DNA of 5,335 nucleotides, taken from positions 1 to 5,335 of the forward strand of contig JAOPZG010000102.1 in NCBI GenBank assembly GCA_025964215.1, in the 5' to 3' direction. Below are positions 1-5,335 of the stretch, piece by piece. Position numbers and translations under genes: made by a program. Position 1 is the stretch's first letter, and each line of letters starts with the position of its first letter. Below the pieces are notes generated by a model. The model saw nothing but the letters and a program-made list of their open reading frames with translations, was not told where the DNA came from and did no database searches. This stretch comes from Conexibacter sp. GTDB taxonomy: Bacteria > Actinomycetota > Thermoleophilia > Solirubrobacterales > Solirubrobacteraceae.

Positions 1-21
1 CTGGGAGCGAAGAAGAAGTGA
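1..21 (+). CDS. rpmI: 50S ribosomal protein bL35, C-terminal end only (partial)
   Basis: Only the last six codons and a TGA stop at 19-21 are inside the window. They read L-G-A-K-K-K, a short basic tail of the kind that ends bL35, a small lysine-rich protein of the large ribosomal subunit. The identification rests mainly on position: in most bacteria rpmI lies directly before rplT, in the infC-rpmI-rplT operon. The stop overlaps the rplT start in a GTGA tetranucleotide (18-21), a usual arrangement for coupled translation. Too little sequence is present to confirm the family from residues alone; any gene ending in a basic tail would fit. Confidence 0.7.
   Translation: MGAKKK
3..7 (+). promoter_or_regulatory. 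Ribosome binding site of rplT
   Basis: GGGAG at 3-7 sits 10 nt before the GTG start at 18, inside the last codons of rpmI. It is the best anti-16S match in the few bases available and supports the GTG start that overlaps the rpmI stop. The purine-rich run between it and the start (GAAGAAGAA) may also contribute. Confidence 0.5.
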
Positions 22-383
22 CCCGCGTCAAGCGTGCCGTCAACGCCAAGAAGAAGCGTCGCAAGACGCTGGAGCTCACCAAGGGCTTCCGTGGCGAGGC
101 CAACTCCAACTACAAGCGCGCGAAGGAGGCCTTGACGAAGGCCGATTCCTACGCGTACCGCGACCGCCGCAACCGCAAGCGCGACTTCCGCCGCCTGTGG
201 ATCACGCGCATCAACGCGGCCGCCCGCCTCAACGGCCTGTCCTACGGCGAGTTCATCCACGGCCTCAAGCTGGCCGAGATCGACCTGGACCGCAAGGTCC
301 TGGCCGACATCGCCGTGCGCGATCCCGAGACGTTCCGACGCTTTGCCGAGGCCGCCCGTGAGGCGTCGGCAGCCGCTGCGTAA
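18..383 (+). CDS. rplT: 50S ribosomal protein bL20
   Basis: Encodes bL20, a primary 23S rRNA-binding protein needed for early assembly of the 50S subunit. The 121-residue product matches the family length (about 117-120). It shows the family layout: a very basic N-terminal extension that threads into rRNA (residues 1-60, starting TRVKRAVNAKKKRRK, then KGFRG at 22-26 and YAYRDRRNRKRDFRRLWI in the middle), followed by a globular RNA-binding half (ITRINAAARLNGLSYGEFIHGL, roughly 62-83). The C-terminus is a short Ala-rich tail. The start is GTG overlapping the rpmI stop by 4 nt, so translation is probably coupled. All 20 arginines use CGC (15), CGT (4) or CGA (1), with no CGG or AGG; the following methyltransferase gene uses CGG and AGG freely. 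This is the bias expected of a highly expressed gene. In some bacteria L20 represses its own operon by binding the leader upstream of infC; that region is outside the window. Confidence 0.98.
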   Translation: MTRVKRAVNAKKKRRKTLELTKGFRGEANSNYKRAKEALTKADSYAYRDRRNRKRDFRRLWITRINAAARLNGLSYGEFIHGLKLAEIDLDRKVLADIAVRDPETFRRFAEAAREASAAAA

Positions 384-409
384 CAGCGACTCACCGACAT
401 CGAGCTCTC

Positions 410-448
410 AAGGGCGCCGCTCCTCTCCAGGACGGCGCCCTTTCTTTT
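410..448 (+). terminator. Intrinsic terminator after rplT
   Basis: A perfect 10-bp inverted repeat has arms at 410-419 (AAGGGCGCCG) and 433-442 (CGGCGCCCTT). The loop can add three more pairs, TCC 421-423 with GGA 430-432, beyond a bulged C at 420. The T-rich tract TTTCTTTT (441-448) follows immediately. It starts 26 nt after the rplT stop. The strong G/C stem followed by seven T in eight bases is a classic Rho-independent terminator and most likely closes the rpmI-rplT transcript. Whether some transcripts read through into the downstream methyltransferase-pheST genes cannot be told from sequence. Confidence 0.92.
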
Positions 449-470
449 GCCCTGAGCCACCCGCGCCACC

Positions 471-1148
471 GTGATCACCTCCCACCACAACCCGCTCCTC
501 AAGGACGTCCGCCGGCTCGCCGCGCGGAAGGAGCGCGGGCGCTTCGTCGCCGAGGGGGAGGACCTGCTCGCCGCCGCGCGCGAGGCCGGGTGGGAGCCCG
601 TGCACCTGCTGCGCGCGGGCATCGAGGTGAGCGAGGAGGCGCTGGCCAAGGTGTCGTCGCTGGCCTCGGGCACGCGCGAGCTCGCGGTCTTCGAGGAGCG
701 CTGGGCCGCGCCGGCCGGGCCGCTCTGCGTCGCGCTGTGGGGCGTCAAGGACCCCGGGAACGTCGGGACCGTCCTGCGCGCCGCGCTGGCCTTCGGCGCG
801 TCCTCGGTCGTCCTCGGTCCCGGGACCGCGGACCCGTACGGGCCCAAGGCGGTGCGGGCGTCGATGGGCGCGATCTTCGCCGTCCCGGTCGCGCGCGCCG
901 CGGCGGTCGACGAGCTGCCCGGCGTGCGGATCGCGCTCGACGCGAGGCGCGGAGATCCGCTGCGTGGTCCGGCCGAGGGGGAGGTCTCCATCGTCGTCGG
1001 CGCCGAGCGCGCGGGCCTGCCGCAGGACGTCCTGGACGCCTGCGACCGGGCGGCGCACATCCCCATCGCGAACGAGTCGTTGAACGCCGCGATGGCCGCC
1101 ACGCTGGCGGTCTATGAGTTGACTAGGGTCACGGAGCACCAGTGCTAG
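471..1148 (+). CDS. SpoU/TrmH-family RNA 2'-O-methyltransferase (TsnR/RlmB-like)
   Basis: Predicted SAM-dependent methyltransferase adding a methyl group to a ribose 2'-OH in rRNA or tRNA; the exact target nucleotide cannot be read from sequence. The 225 residues hold an N-terminal substrate-binding domain opening ITSHHNPLLKDVRRLAARKERGRFVAEGEDLL (given here as the family's 'NP..K..R.L..K.R...F..EG' pattern, residues 2-33). The SPOUT catalytic domain follows, with all three motifs: motif 1 DPGNVGTVLRAALAFGA (94-110, N97 and R103, the latter at the place of the TrmH catalytic Arg), motif 2 VVGAERAGLPQ (175-185, E179), and motif 3 IPIANESLNAAMA (198-210), which forms the trefoil-knot SAM site. 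GTG 471 is the only workable start: an in-frame TGA lies at 453-455 and the next in-frame start, GTG 600, would remove the N-terminal domain. No Shine-Dalgarno precedes it. It overlaps pheS by 7 nt. Mycobacterium has a related gene, tsnR, between rplT and pheST; a resistance-type methyltransferase role (as in Streptomyces thiostrepton resistance) is possible but not indicated here. Confidence 0.93.
   Translation: MITSHHNPLLKDVRRLAARKERGRFVAEGEDLLAAAREAGWEPVHLLRAGIEVSEEALAKVSSLASGTRELAVFEERWAAPAGPLCVALWGVKDPGNVGTVLRAALAFGASSVVLGPGTADPYGPKAVRASMGAIFAVPVARAAAVDELPGVRIALDARRGDPLRGPAEGEVSIVVGAERAGLPQDVLDACDRAAHIPIANESLNAAMAATLAVYELTRVTEHQC
1133..1136 (+). promoter_or_regulatory. Ribosome binding site of pheS
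   Basis: GGAG at 1133-1136 lies 5 nt before the GTG start at 1142, inside the last codons of the methyltransferase gene. It decides the start: the GTG overlaps the upstream stop codon region (GTGCTAG, 1142-1148), and the ribosome finishing the methyltransferase would arrive directly at this site. The bases just upstream (1113-1127) are unusually A/T-rich for this genome, which would keep the site open. Confidence 0.7.
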
Positions 1149-2191
1149 AGCGCATCGAAGAGATCCACGACGAGGGCCTGGGCGCGATCGACGCGGCGGG
1201 CTCGACCGAGCAGCTCGAGGAGCTGCGGGTCCGCCTGCTCGGGCGCAAGGCCGAGCTGCCCAACCTGCTGCGCGGCGTCGGCGAGCTGCCGCCGCAGGAG
1301 CGCGGCCAGGTCGGCAAGCGGGCCAACGAGGTCCGCAAGGCGCTGGAGGCGCGGCTGACCGCGGCCGTCGAGCGCCTCGACGCCTCGGAGCTCGACGCCA
1401 AGCTGATCACCGACCGCGTGGACGTCACGCTGCCCGGCGACCCGCTGCAGCCGGTCGGGCGCCTGCACCTCATCACCCAGACGTGGCGCGAGCTCGAGGA
1501 CGTCTTCGTCGGCCTCGGCTTCACGGTGGTCGAGGGCAACGAGGTCGAGACCGTCCACTACAACTTCGACGCGCTCAACCACGACCCGACGCATCCCGCG
1601 CGCGGGCGGACCGACACGTTCTACGTCGCGCAGGACACCGTGCTGCGCACGCACACCTCGCCGATGCAGGTGCGGGCGATGGAGGCCGCGCCGCCGCCGC
1701 TCTACGTTGTGATCCCCGGCCGCGTCTACCGGCGCGACTCCGACGCGACCCACACGCCGCAGTTCCACCAGGTCGAAGGGCTCGCCGTGGACGAGGACAT
1801 CACGCTCGCCGATCTCAAGGGCACGCTGCTCGAGTTCTCGCGGCAGATCTTCGGCGACGAGCGCGACGTGCGCCTGCGCGGCCACTTCTTCCCGTTCACG
1901 GAGCCGTCGGTCGAGGTCGACGTCTCGTGCTTCAACTGCAACGACGGCTGGATGAAGGACGGCTCCCGCTGCCCGCTGTGCCGCGGCGAGGGCTGGATCG
2001 AGATCCTGGGCGCCGGTGAGGTGGACCCCAACGTGTACTCCTACGTGAACGACGACCGCTACGACCCCGAGAAGGTGCAGGGCTTCGCGTGGGGGATGGG
2101 CATCGAGCGCATCGCCTTCCTCAAGCACGGCGTGGCCGACCTGCGGTTGTTCTATGAGAACGACCTGCGCTTCCTGGAGCAGTTCGGATGA
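1142..2191 (+). CDS. pheS: Phenylalanyl-tRNA synthetase alpha subunit
   Basis: Catalytic subunit of the cytoplasmic (alpha beta)2 synthetase that attaches phenylalanine to tRNA-Phe using ATP. The 349 residues are normal for bacterial PheS. Residues 1-90 form the tRNA-binding coiled-coil arm (many Leu, Glu and Arg). The class II core follows: HPARGRTDTFYV (151-162), THTSPMQVR (170-178), motif 2 region GRVYRRDSDATHTPQFHQVEG (193-213; key residues R194, R197, H204, H209, Q210, E212), FFPFTEPSVEVDV (249-261), GWIEILGAGEV (284-294), and motif 3 GFAWGMGIERIAF (314-326). Between these lies an insertion with two CxxC pairs, C263/C266 and C277/C280, probably a structural zinc site; E. coli PheS lacks it, whereas many Gram-positive PheS proteins have something similar. 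The GTG start with GGAG 5 nt upstream overlaps the methyltransferase by 7 nt, leaving no room for a T-box or a phe leader-peptide attenuator directly before pheS. The C-terminus DLRLFYENDLRFLEQF is canonical. The stop overlaps the pheT start. Confidence 0.98.
   Translation: MLERIEEIHDEGLGAIDAAGSTEQLEELRVRLLGRKAELPNLLRGVGELPPQERGQVGKRANEVRKALEARLTAAVERLDASELDAKLITDRVDVTLPGDPLQPVGRLHLITQTWRELEDVFVGLGFTVVEGNEVETVHYNFDALNHDPTHPARGRTDTFYVAQDTVLRTHTSPMQVRAMEAAPPPLYVVIPGRVYRRDSDATHTPQFHQVEGLAVDEDITLADLKGTLLEFSRQIFGDERDVRLRGHFFPFTEPSVEVDVSCFNCNDGWMKDGSRCPLCRGEGWIEILGAGEVDPNVYSYVNDDRYDPEKVQGFAWGMGIERIAFLKHGVADLRLFYENDLRFLEQFG
2176..2179 (+). promoter_or_regulatory. Ribosome binding site of pheT
   Basis: GGAG at 2176-2179, 8 nt before the ATG at 2188, lies within the last codons of pheS. 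Together with the ATGA stop/start overlap (2188-2191) it supports coupled, near-equimolar synthesis of the two synthetase subunits. Confidence 0.7.
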
Positions 2192-4620
2192 AGGTCCCGT
2201 ACTCCTGGCTGCGCGAGTACAGCGCGCCCGACCTCACGCTCTCAGAGCTCGAGCACGTGCTCACGCTCTCGGGCACGAAGGTCGAGTCGATCCAGCACCA
2301 CGGGATTGGGGCGCCGGAGGGGTTCGTCGTGGGCAAGGTGCTCACGTGCGAGCAGCACCCGGACGCCGATCGCCTGCGGGTGACGACGGTCGACGTCGGC
2401 GAGGGCGAGGAGCCGCAGCAGATCGTCTGCGGCGCGCCGAACGTCGCCGCCGGGCAGACCGTCGCGGTCGTCCGGCCGGGCGCGATCATGCCCGACGGCA
2501 CGAAGCTGAAGAAGGCCAAGCTGCGCGGCGTCGCGTCGCTGGGGATGATCCTCTCCGAGGACGAGCTCGGCCTCGCGGGCGAGCGCGCCGGCGGGATCAT
2601 GGTGCTCGACGACGACCTGGTCGCGGGCACGCCGCTGGTCGACGTCTTGCCGGTCTTCGACGAGGTCATCGAGTTCGAGATCACGCCGAACCGACCTGAT
2701 TGCCTCGGCGTCTACGGGATCGCGCGCGAGGTCCACGCGGCGACGGGCGCGGCGCTGGCGCCGGCGCCGTGGGCCGACGACAGCGCCGCGGGGTCCGGGA
2801 GCGAGATCCCGGGCGTGACGATCAACGTCGAAGCGCCGGAGCTCAACCCGCGCTTCACCGCGCGCGCCTTCGAGAACGTCACCATCGGCCCGTCGCCGAT
2901 CTGGCTCAAGGCGCGGCTGCTGGCCGCCGGCATGCGGCCGATCAGCAACGTGGTGGACATCACCAACTACACCATGTTGCTGACGGGCCATCCGCTGCAC
3001 GCCTTCGACCTCGACGAGGTCGCCGGCGCGACGCTGACGATCCGCCGCGCCCATGACGGCGAGCAGGTCGACACGCTCGACGGCCAGACCCGCACGCTCG
3101 ACGCCGACATGGTGGTCATCGAGGACGCCGAGGGCCCGACGTCGATCGCCGGCGTCATGGGCGGCGCGCGCTCGGAGGTCTCCGAGACCACGACGCGCGT
3201 GCTGATGGAGGTCGCGACCTGGGTCGGCGACAACATCCAGCGCACGTCCAACAAGCTCGCGCTGCGCAGCGAGGCCTCCGGCCGCAACGAGAAGGGCCTC
3301 GCGCCCGAGCAGGCGCTGGAGGCGCAGGCCGTCGCCACCGGGCTGATGCTCGAGCTCACCGGCGCCACCGTGCTCGGCGGGACGATCGACGCCGGCCCGT
3401 TCGCGGCCGACCCGTGGCCGGAGGTGACGCTGCGGCTGCGCGAGGCGCGCGTCGAGGGGATCCTCGGGCTCGCGATCCCGCGCGCCGAGCAGGCGGCGAC
3501 GCTGACCGCTTTGGGCTTCGGCGTGGCCGACGCGCCCGACGGGCTCGACGTCACGGTCCCGGGCTTCCGCCGCAACGACGTCACGCGCGAGGCCGACCTC
3601 GTCGAGGAGGTCGGGCGCTTCGACCTCGACAAGCTCCCGGCCACGCTGCCCAAGCGGCGCGGGACGGCGGGGCGGATGCCGCTCGACGCGCGCCTGCGCC
3701 GCCGCGCGGTCGACGCGCTGATCGGCCGCGGCGCCTACGAGATCGTCGGCTGGTCGTTCACCGAGCCGGGCGTGGCGGACAAGCTGCGGCTGCCCGAGGG
3801 CGATCCGCGGCGCTCGTTCGTGGCGTTGCAGAACCCGATGAGCGAGGACCACTCGGTCCTGCGCACGACGGTGCTCGGCTCGCTGCTCGACGCGACGAGG
3901 TTCAACGTCGCGCGCGGCAACGCGGACCTGCGCCTGATCGAGCAGGGCGCGGTCTACGTCGCACGCGAAGGCGAGCAGCTCCCGCACGAGCACCGCGCGC
4001 TCGGCGCCGTCCTGCACGGCCGGTCCTCCGCGCCGTCGTGGGGCGACGAGCGCGCGCCGCGGCCCCTCGACTTCTTCGCGGCCAAGGGCCTGCTCGCCGC
4101 GACGCTCGACGCGCTGCGCGTCGACTGGTCGGTGCGCGCCGAGGCCCAGCCGTTCCTGCATCCGGGCCGCAGCGCCACGGTGCTCGCCGGCGACGAGGTC
4201 GTCGGCTGGGTCGGCGAGGTCCACCCGCTGGTCGCCCGCGCGTGGGAGCTCGAGGGCGCGCTCGCCGCGTTCGAGCTGGACCTCGACCGCGTCGTCGCGC
4301 ACGCCGTGGCCGTGCCGTACTTCCGCGACCTGACGAGCTTCCCGCCGGTCCGCCAGGACCTCGCGGTGATCGTCGCCGAGGACGTGGCGGCCGACGACGT
4401 CCTGCGCGCGGTGCGCGGCGCGGGCGGCAAGCTGCTCGACGGCGTCCGCGTCTTCGACGTCTACCGCGGCGCGCAGGTCGGCGAGGGGCGCAAGTCGCTC
4501 GCGCTCGCGCTGACCTTCCAGGCGCCGGATCGCACATTGTCCGACGAGGACGTCGCGCCGGTGCGCGACAAGGTCGTCGCGGCCCTCGCGAAGCATGTTG
4601 GCGGTGAGCTCCGTGGCTGA
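2188..4620 (+). CDS. pheT: Phenylalanyl-tRNA synthetase beta subunit
   Basis: Structural, tRNA-binding and editing subunit of phenylalanyl-tRNA synthetase, partner of PheS. At 810 residues it is full length (family about 790-830). Domains in order: N-terminal MKVPYSWLREY; EMAP-like OB-fold tRNA-binding domain about 45-151 (GKVLTCEQHPDADRLRV, CGAPN at 81-85); B3/B4 editing domain about 218-390 with NYTMLLTGHPLHAFDLDEV (260-278), SIAGVMGG (319-326), the E341 region and the SEAS motif (361-364); B5 domain about 410-482 (VPGFRRNDVTREADLVEEV, 457-475); catalytic-like fold about 495-695; and the ferredoxin-fold anticodon-binding domain about 716-808 (FPPVRQDLAVIV, 718-729; GRKSLALALTFQAPDRTLSDEDV, 767-789). 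By comparison from memory with the E. coli and Thermus enzymes, H271, E341 and A363 occupy editing-site positions, so proofreading of Tyr-tRNA-Phe is probably intact. N367 replaces the aromatic residue usual in the R-[FY]-E-[RK]-G motif. The ATG start overlaps pheS by 4 nt. Confidence 0.98.
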   Translation: MKVPYSWLREYSAPDLTLSELEHVLTLSGTKVESIQHHGIGAPEGFVVGKVLTCEQHPDADRLRVTTVDVGEGEEPQQIVCGAPNVAAGQTVAVVRPGAIMPDGTKLKKAKLRGVASLGMILSEDELGLAGERAGGIMVLDDDLVAGTPLVDVLPVFDEVIEFEITPNRPDCLGVYGIAREVHAATGAALAPAPWADDSAAGSGSEIPGVTINVEAPELNPRFTARAFENVTIGPSPIWLKARLLAAGMRPISNVVDITNYTMLLTGHPLHAFDLDEVAGATLTIRRAHDGEQVDTLDGQTRTLDADMVVIEDAEGPTSIAGVMGGARSEVSETTTRVLMEVATWVGDNIQRTSNKLALRSEASGRNEKGLAPEQALEAQAVATGLMLELTGATVLGGTIDAGPFAADPWPEVTLRLREARVEGILGLAIPRAEQAATLTALGFGVADAPDGLDVTVPGFRRNDVTREADLVEEVGRFDLDKLPATLPKRRGTAGRMPLDARLRRRAVDALIGRGAYEIVGWSFTEPGVADKLRLPEGDPRRSFVALQNPMSEDHSVLRTTVLGSLLDATRFNVARGNADLRLIEQGAVYVAREGEQLPHEHRALGAVLHGRSSAPSWGDERAPRPLDFFAAKGLLAATLDALRVDWSVRAEAQPFLHPGRSATVLAGDEVVGWVGEVHPLVARAWELEGALAAFELDLDRVVAHAVAVPYFRDLTSFPPVRQDLAVIVAEDVAADDVLRAVRGAGGKLLDGVRVFDVYRGAQVGEGRKSLALALTFQAPDRTLSDEDVAPVRDKVVAALAKHVGGELRG

Positions 4621-4690
4621 GCCGTCCTCCGGAGGGTCGTGGTCGGTGTCCCCAACGGGTGCTGGCCGGAGCAAGGCTGACATGGACGGC
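4621..4690 (+). promoter_or_regulatory. pheT-argC spacer with possible RNA structure over the argC start
   Basis: The 61-nt gap between the pheT stop and the argC ATG has no T-tract terminator and no convincing promoter. It can form two nested helices. GCCGTCC (4621-4627) is exactly complementary to GGACGGC (4684-4690), which includes the G of the argC start codon. CTCCGG (4627-4632) is exactly complementary to CCGGAG (4666-4671), which contains the argC Shine-Dalgarno GGAG. C4627 can only be used in one of the two. The 5' arms begin directly after the pheT stop, so a ribosome terminating there would disrupt both helices and could free the argC site. This is inference: with such high GC, complementary 6-7-mers also arise by chance. 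Confidence 0.3.
4668..4671 (+). promoter_or_regulatory. Ribosome binding site of argC
   Basis: GGAG at 4668-4671 lies 10 nt before the ATG at 4682; the partial match AAGG at 4673-4676 is 5 nt away. Together GGAGCAAGG supports the ATG 4682 start over the upstream in-frame GTG codons at 4646 and 4613. Confidence 0.55.
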
Positions 4691-5335
4691 CCTTCGGTCC
4701 TGGTCGCCGGCGCGTCCGGCTTCGCCGGCGCGCTCGCCGCGCGGCTCATCGACCGCCACCCGCACTTCCGGCTCTCGGCGATCACGTCGCGCTCGGACGC
4801 GGGCACGCCGCTGACGGCGTTGTACCCGCACCACCGCGTGCCGCTCGTCCTCGAGGAGCTCGACCTCGACCTCGACCGCCACGGCGAGGTCGACGCCGCG
4901 ATCGTCGCCTACCCGCACGGCGCGGCCGCCCCGCTGGTGGCCGAGCTGCTGGAGGGTGGGATCAAGGTGGTGGACTTGAGCGCCGACTTCCGGCTCCGCG
5001 ACCTCGAGGTCTACGAGGAGTACTACGTCGAGCACCCGCACCCGGAGCTGATCGCCGAGGCCGTCTACGGCCTGCCCGAGCTCTACCGCGCGCAGATCGC
5101 CGAGACCGACCTCGTCGCCGGGCCCGGCTGCTATCCGACCGCCGCGATCCTGACGCTGGCGCCGCTGGCGCGCGCCGGGCTGCTCGCCGACGTCGTGATC
5201 GACGCGAAGTCGGGCGTGAGCGGCGCCGGGCGCTCCGCCACGCAGAAGACGCACTTCGTGACGGTCGACGAGAACGTCACGCCCTACGGCGTCGGCACCC
5301 ACCGCCACGCGCCGGAGATCGACCAGGAGCTGGCG
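4682..5335 (+). CDS. argC: N-acetyl-gamma-glutamyl-phosphate reductase, N-terminal 218 residues (partial)
   Basis: Catalyses the NADPH-dependent reduction of N-acetylglutamyl 5-phosphate to N-acetylglutamate semialdehyde, an early step of cytoplasmic arginine (ornithine) biosynthesis. The frame stays open to the last base, so about the last 120-130 residues of a roughly 340-350-residue protein are missing. Visible features: nucleotide-binding glycine motif VAGASGFAG (8-16; GASGYTG is more usual), TSRSDAG (35-41), AYPHG (76-80), VVDLSADFRL (96-105), EAVYGLPEL (126-134), the active-site GPGCYPTAA (147-155) with catalytic Cys150, DAKSGVSGAGR (174-184), and GVGTHRHAPEI (203-213) holding the conserved His residues. 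ATG 4682 is chosen because homologues begin just before the glycine motif. The frame is open upstream with GTG at 4646 and at 4613 (overlapping the pheT stop), but the added residues are low-complexity and family-unlike. The position after pheT matches the Mycobacterium layout where argC heads the arg cluster, so argJ, argB and argD probably follow outside the window. Confidence 0.96.
   Translation, partial: MDGPSVLVAGASGFAGALAARLIDRHPHFRLSAITSRSDAGTPLTALYPHHRVPLVLEELDLDLDRHGEVDAAIVAYPHGAAAPLVAELLEGGIKVVDLSADFRLRDLEVYEEYYVEHPHPELIAEAVYGLPELYRAQIAETDLVAGPGCYPTAAILTLAPLARAGLLADVVIDAKSGVSGAGRSATQKTHFVTVDENVTPYGVGTHRHAPEIDQELA

Noticed and set aside
449..470. Possible T-box or phenylalanine attenuator controlling pheST
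   Set aside because: The gap is far too short for a T-box, no Phe-rich leader peptide is present, and pheS itself overlaps the upstream gene. The hairpin at 410-448 directly follows rplT and is best explained as its terminator.
242..1148. Long - strand and alternative + strand frames over the rplT end and the methyltransferase (for example 242-1102, 408-1139, 590-1117)
   Set aside because: They overlap a gene with all three SPOUT motifs, run through the terminator, and have compositions typical of off-frame GC-rich sequence.
4626..4635. Perfect palindrome CCTCCGGAGG as an operator, for example an ArgR box
   Set aside because: ArgR boxes are A/T-rich (TGNATNNNNATNCA type) and this site does not resemble one. 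A single 10-bp GC palindrome is expected by chance in this composition.
4613..4681. Longer argC starting at GTG 4613 (overlapping the pheT stop) or GTG 4646
   Set aside because: The frame is open, but the extra residues (AEPSSGGSWS...) resemble untranslated GC-rich spacer and ArgC proteins normally begin just before the glycine motif. GGAGCAAGG supports ATG 4682. Still possible, but less likely.
2242..4806. An 854-codon open frame on the - strand opposite pheT
   Set aside because: It mirrors pheT; stops are depleted on the opposite strand by the strong G/C third-position bias. The translation is dominated by Arg, Ala, Asp and Val without recognisable motifs, while the + strand frame is unmistakably PheT.
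4859..4876. Three tandem copies of CTCGAC in argC
   Set aside because: They encode Leu-Asp three times in frame in a variable part of ArgC. Leu-Asp pairs spelled CTCGAC are frequent throughout this window, so codon bias explains it without a repeat element.
3902..5308. A 468-codon - strand open frame across the pheT end and argC
   Set aside because: Same shadow effect: Arg-rich low-complexity translation, antisense to two clearly identified genes.
1..5335. Mobile elements, CRISPR arrays, tRNA/rRNA genes, defence or biosynthetic systems
   Set aside because: No direct-repeat arrays, transposase or integrase motifs or tRNA-like cloverleaf were seen. Apart from gaps of 87 and 61 nt, every base lies in a recognised housekeeping gene.

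Overview
The window is very GC-rich (above about 70% by eye, with strong G/C preference at third codon positions). All real genes are on the + strand and very tightly packed. It carries core housekeeping genes: the end of rpmI, rplT, a SpoU/TrmH-family RNA 2'-O-methyltransferase, pheS, pheT and the first part of argC. This order (L20, rRNA methyltransferase, PheST, arginine biosynthesis) matches, from memory, the rplT-tsnR-...-pheST-...-argC stretch of Mycobacterium, which points to an actinobacterium. PheS has a two-CxxC insertion and a C-terminal motif that look more like Firmicutes or other deep lineages than mycobacteria. A deep-branching actinobacterial class such as Thermoleophilia (Solirubrobacterales) is my best guess, not a proof.

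Layout. Positions 1-21 are the last codons of rpmI, which overlaps rplT by 4 nt. rplT (18-383) is followed by a clear intrinsic terminator (410-448), closing an (infC-)rpmI-rplT type ribosomal operon. Only 22 nt after the T-tract the methyltransferase gene begins (471-1148). Its GTG start is forced by an in-frame upstream stop, yet it has no Shine-Dalgarno sequence. pheS (1142-2191) overlaps it by 7 nt and pheT (2188-4620) overlaps pheS by 4 nt (ATGA), so these three form one translationally coupled unit. After a 61-nt spacer argC starts at 4682 and runs off the window end at an open codon.

Functionally, the first block serves the ribosome: L35 and L20 are 50S proteins, and the methyltransferase probably modifies rRNA or tRNA. 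The second block makes both subunits of the (alpha beta)2 phenylalanyl-tRNA synthetase, and the third starts arginine biosynthesis. I see no mobile element, CRISPR array, tRNA/rRNA gene, T-box or unfamiliar gene, so the window is ordinary core genome. The items worth a second look are regulatory: the leaderless-looking start just after a terminator, a possible base-paired structure covering the argC ribosome binding site, and A/T-ending codon patches at the 3' ends of trmH, pheS and pheT just before the next start.
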